Assembly (NCBI GenBank): GCA_022606425.2
Contig: JAHDVF020000667.1
Location: forward strand, 62,001 to 126,000
Direction: 5' to 3'
DNA length: 64,000 nt
Source: Lepidostoma basale
Lineage: Eukaryota > Arthropoda > Insecta > Trichoptera > Lepidostomatidae
Shown: piece by piece, positions 61,600-64,000 of the stretch
Layout: each line of letters begins with the position of its first letter
Numbering within the stretch: position 1 is the first letter of the stretch
Program-made: the position numbers and the translations under genes
The notes under the pieces: model-generated
Databases searched by the model: none
What the model was told of the DNA's origin: nothing
Seen by the model: the letters and a program-made list of their open reading frames with translations, nothing else

Positions 61600-61920
61600 T
61601 TTCAATCCTGGGATTGGTTTGCAGCAATTTCTTCTATTCTTCTCTTCCATTCTTCCCTGTCTTGTGCGGCTTTTTTGAAATCTCCATATGATGAGCAGCG
61701 CACGTTGACCAACAGGTCCTCCAGGTACTCTCGGCGTGGGCGTCCCCTAGAGATTGTCCCCTCGGTCATACCCTCCATTATGGCATGCAAGAGACCTTCT
61801 TGACGTATTACATGGCCGATCCATCTTGCACGCCTTTCGGACAAGGTCCTGAGCAGGTGCTTTCCTCCTTCGATTCTTTGAAGTACCTCCTCATTCGTGA
61901 TGTGGTCTCTCCAGAGGATG
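61600..61920 (-). mobile_element. LINE C-terminus (RGRPRREYLEDL type)
   Basis: RDHITNEEVLQRIEGGKHLL RTL, RARWIGHVIRQEGLLHAIME, RGRPRREYLEDLLVNVRCSS and RIEEIAANQSQD*. It abuts the hammerhead-like site on the 3' side, the same arrangement as 48110-48610. Confidence 0.88.
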
Positions 61921-62050
61921 GATCGCCACATTGTTTTATCCTGACATAACTCTCGTGCCTCTTCTATATTCACACATCTTGACATGCACGCTCGTCGATT
62001 GTTCCTACTTCGAACATGGCCGCCTTTCAGTAATTGATTAATTCGGTCAC
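61921..62050 (-). mobile_element. L-TTAG LINE fragment, subfamily B
   Basis: DRINQLLKGGHVRSRNNRRA CMSRCVNIEEARELCQDKTM WRSIL, then cut by the LINE end. Confidence 0.8.
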
Positions 62051-63159
62051 TTATATACTAAAAGGAGGTGAAGATATGTATAAAGGTGAAGGGGGTATAA
62101 TTAGGATGGAGGAGAAGAGTGATGTAACGGGAACTTTTCGAACATGGGAATTAAATGTAAATTTAACTGGTTGTTTTTTTATATTTTCATTATTTTAGAT
62201 GTTTTTTTTGTTATTTCTAAAAATTTATAACTTATATTAGGTTTTTAATATGCAAAATTTCGATACCCTTTTTTTTATTCAATGTAAATATTATTAGAAA
62301 GGCATCTATTATTTCATTTATATGCTAAAAATACGCGTTGTTTTCCCCACGTAAAATGACTTTTGGACGTTTGGACGATTGGTCGTTACATTTTATTTTA
62401 TAGATTCCCAACTGAATTAAATTATTATTAATTTTTTTTTTAGTTATTAGTTTACTGAGATTATTATTAGTTAAAACGCGGGCCGAAAAAAAAGGAGGTA
62501 AGTTTTGTTAGATAAATTCAGGTAAATTTTGTAAAACTTCAGAATTATTCTACAAAAGTGTAACGTGCCGCCAATGGCACCCTTCCAAATATTCTACTGG
62601 GAGAGGGAAGATATGTACGAATACTGTACAAACTTTCTACCAAGATGATATGTATTCTATTCATATGTGTCATTTGTGCTTTTTAATAACAATTTATCAT
62701 TTCGATACGCTCTTCCTTACTCCCGAACAGGCGGAAATGTATAGCGATGTCGGAGCGGTATCAATTTGTTAAGTTGGTACCGTCGATCACTTCCTTGAAT
62801 ACAGTCGTACCAACGTGCAACAACCCCAGGGAAAACGATCACTATTATGTGATTCTTCATTGCAAGTTTCAATTCAATGGATTGGTTTATTGCAAAGTGT
62901 AACAATTCTGCTTTTTTTGTGATGCCACTTGGACCTTTAATGTGATAGTTTCCCGTTGCTTTCCACATTTGTATAAAGCAGATTATTGGTATCAAATTAC
63001 TGTAACAAGTATTTTTAATGAGGTCGCAAAAGAGATAGACCACTTTGGATGCAGTTATGGCGAATTCGTGAATACTCTTACGATAAGGGCAGCAAGGAAA
63101 TAACTGGAATATTCCTATTCATAGGGTTCTATGTATATTTCTTTTGATATTCTTTTTAA
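62051..63159. other. Long spacer
   Basis: No repeat of the window's families and no supported gene. A minus-strand open frame (63043-62717) lacks a good ATG and has no domain. 62560-62600 and 62700-62830 are the least AT-rich parts. Confidence 0.4.
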
Positions 63160-63355
63160 TGCATCCTTTACATCGATTTGGCTCGCGCTGTAATGATGTA
63201 GTAGTTTTTTTAAACAAAATAATAATATTAATTTTATATAATAATAATATAACCTTTTAGCTATTGATTATTATAGCATGCTATAGGCAGCTAAACTATC
63301 GTCATTTTATTGTCACGTGAATTCTACACCAGAACAAAAACAGTGTGGGTCACAT
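63160..63355 (-). mobile_element. SINE pieces
   Basis: TTTACATCGATTTGGCTCGC (plus, 63169) is the SINE 3' part; AGCTAAACTATCGTC...CACGTGAATTCTACACCAGA (63288-63345) is the SINE body on the minus strand. So two inverted partial copies abut. Confidence 0.65.
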
Positions 63356-63359
63356 TCAT

Positions 63360-63450
63360 GTGATTAATACGATTGAAAACGTCTGTTTTCTAGTTTGTTA
63401 TATTTTATGTGAATGACATCTTTCGCTTGATCAAGGTATTGTGCAGTCTC
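63360..63450 (-). repeat. Foldback family M arm
   Basis: ACGTCTGTTTTCTAGTTTGT TATATTTTATGTGAATGACA TCTTTCGC; centre decayed. Confidence 0.55.
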
Positions 63451-63570
63451 TAAGATTTGATAATATTTCATAAAATAATGTTGTTATTTGAAATTTCATG
63501 GTAAAAGTTCATTATAAATAACGAAGAAAAATTCTTTGTAAAAAATCTTTTAAAATTTGTGTGTATTGTC

Positions 63571-63610
63571 CAGAAGACGGCAGCGAGTTGATGGTCGAAC
63601 CGGTCGAAGA
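63571..63610 (+). ncRNA. Hammerhead-like site, GGCAG family, decayed
   Basis: CAGAAGACGGCAGCGAGTTG ATGGTCGAACCGGTCG: GAAA is now GAAC and stem II is broken. Confidence 0.25.
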
Positions 63611-63714
63611 CACAAACATTAGTGGATTTTAACTAAATATTCATTTTAAAAAGATTTTTTATATTGTTCAAGAAACAATAAATATTTTTTTTTATAGAAT
63701 ATGTCTTTGAACCC

Positions 63715-64000
63715 AATTACTAACTAACTAACCATCACGCCGTCTCCCCGGAGGGGTAGGCAGAAAGAATGGAACGCCACATTGTTCTGTCTTGACATAC
63801 TTCTCTCGCTTCCTCTACATTCATACATCTTGTCATGCACGCACGTCGATTTCTCCGACTCCTCACGTGTCCGACATTCAATATTTGATTGATTTGATGT
63901 GCCACGTTTTCCTCGGCCTTCCTCTATTTCTAGCTCCGTTCACGCCGTTTACATATACCTTATTTACCATTCTGTCTTCACTCATTCTTTCCATGTGTCC
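63715..64000 (-). mobile_element. L-TTAG LINE 3' end, subfamily C, runs off the window
   Basis: Minus strand ...MERMSEDRMVNKVYVNGVNG, RGRPRKTWH with a one-base loss, CMTRCMNVEEAREVCQDRTM WRSILSAYPSGETA, GATGGTTAGTTAGTTAG. The 5' side continues beyond 64000. Confidence 0.9.

Noticed and set aside
62717..63043. Open frame of 108 codons on the minus strand
   Set aside because: Begins at GTG, no recognisable domain, AT-biased codons.

Overview
The window is AT-rich eukaryotic DNA that consists almost entirely of transposable-element debris. The mix of elements is typical of an arthropod, most likely an insect: RTE/CFDP2-like LINEs, L2/CR1-like and other LINE tails, tRNA-derived SINEs, a Tigger relic, Penelope-like (PLE) traces, long-TIR MITEs and a large minisatellite. 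The species cannot be named from sequence. No complete host gene is visible. Two short stretches look like possible host exons (1534-1715 with a splice acceptor, stop and AATAAA; 52642-52838 with acceptor and donor), but neither protein is recognised.

The one intact coding sequence is a 942-residue endonuclease/reverse transcriptase (5993-8821) in a full-looking non-LTR retrotransposon (5831-8853). It has an 11-bp target-site duplication and a (GAA)n tail, and it sits in the loop of an older palindrome. A 5'-truncated copy at 50386-50891 differs by only two substitutions that I can see and has its own 12-bp duplication, so this family moved recently. The most numerous repeat is another LINE family, here called L-TTAG, whose 3' ends finish with ...GGCGTGATGG(TTAG)n. 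About 40 pieces occur on both strands, nearly all 5'-truncated. The longest piece reaches the RT YADD box (about 52980-53790). Other LINE families can be told apart by their 3' tails: (TGATT)n, (ATG)n, (ATT)n, (AAGT)n and further (GAA)n types. A set of composite elements (18684, 19060, 31527, 47255, 55775) carries only the last ~65 bp of L-TTAG joined to an unrelated head, as expected for non-autonomous hitchhikers.

The most interesting layer is a set of small palindromic elements whose centres share one layout on either strand: C(T/A)GANGA, one extra base, a short stem II, GAAA, a 4-6 nt self-complementary word, then T(C/T). The stem II sequence differs completely between families but stays complementary, as a minimal hammerhead ribozyme core would. 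The best examples are at 9244, 20972(-), 46757(-)/46823(+), 55310, 60132 and 61521(-). A GIY-YIG (Penelope-type) endonuclease relic at 28484-28760 lies just after the terminus of one of these families. Minimal hammerheads with tiny stem III are known from Penelope-like elements, so these probably are PLE termini or their non-autonomous derivatives.

Layout: 1-5.7 kb, SINE, L-TTAG pieces, a 26-bp minisatellite and a possible exon; 5.7-9 kb, intact LINE in a palindrome; 9-24 kb, dense nested LINE and foldback debris; 24.07-25.77 kb, a higher-order 185-bp tandem array; 26-38 kb, L-TTAG, SINE, PLE, L2 and RTE pieces; 38.25-42.06 kb, a ~420-bp inverted duplication around 3 kb; 42.6-49.7 kb, Tigger relic and foldbacks; 49.7-51 kb, triple nesting with TSDs; 51-64 kb, more of the same. 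All identities come from reading by eye; no alignment or search was run.
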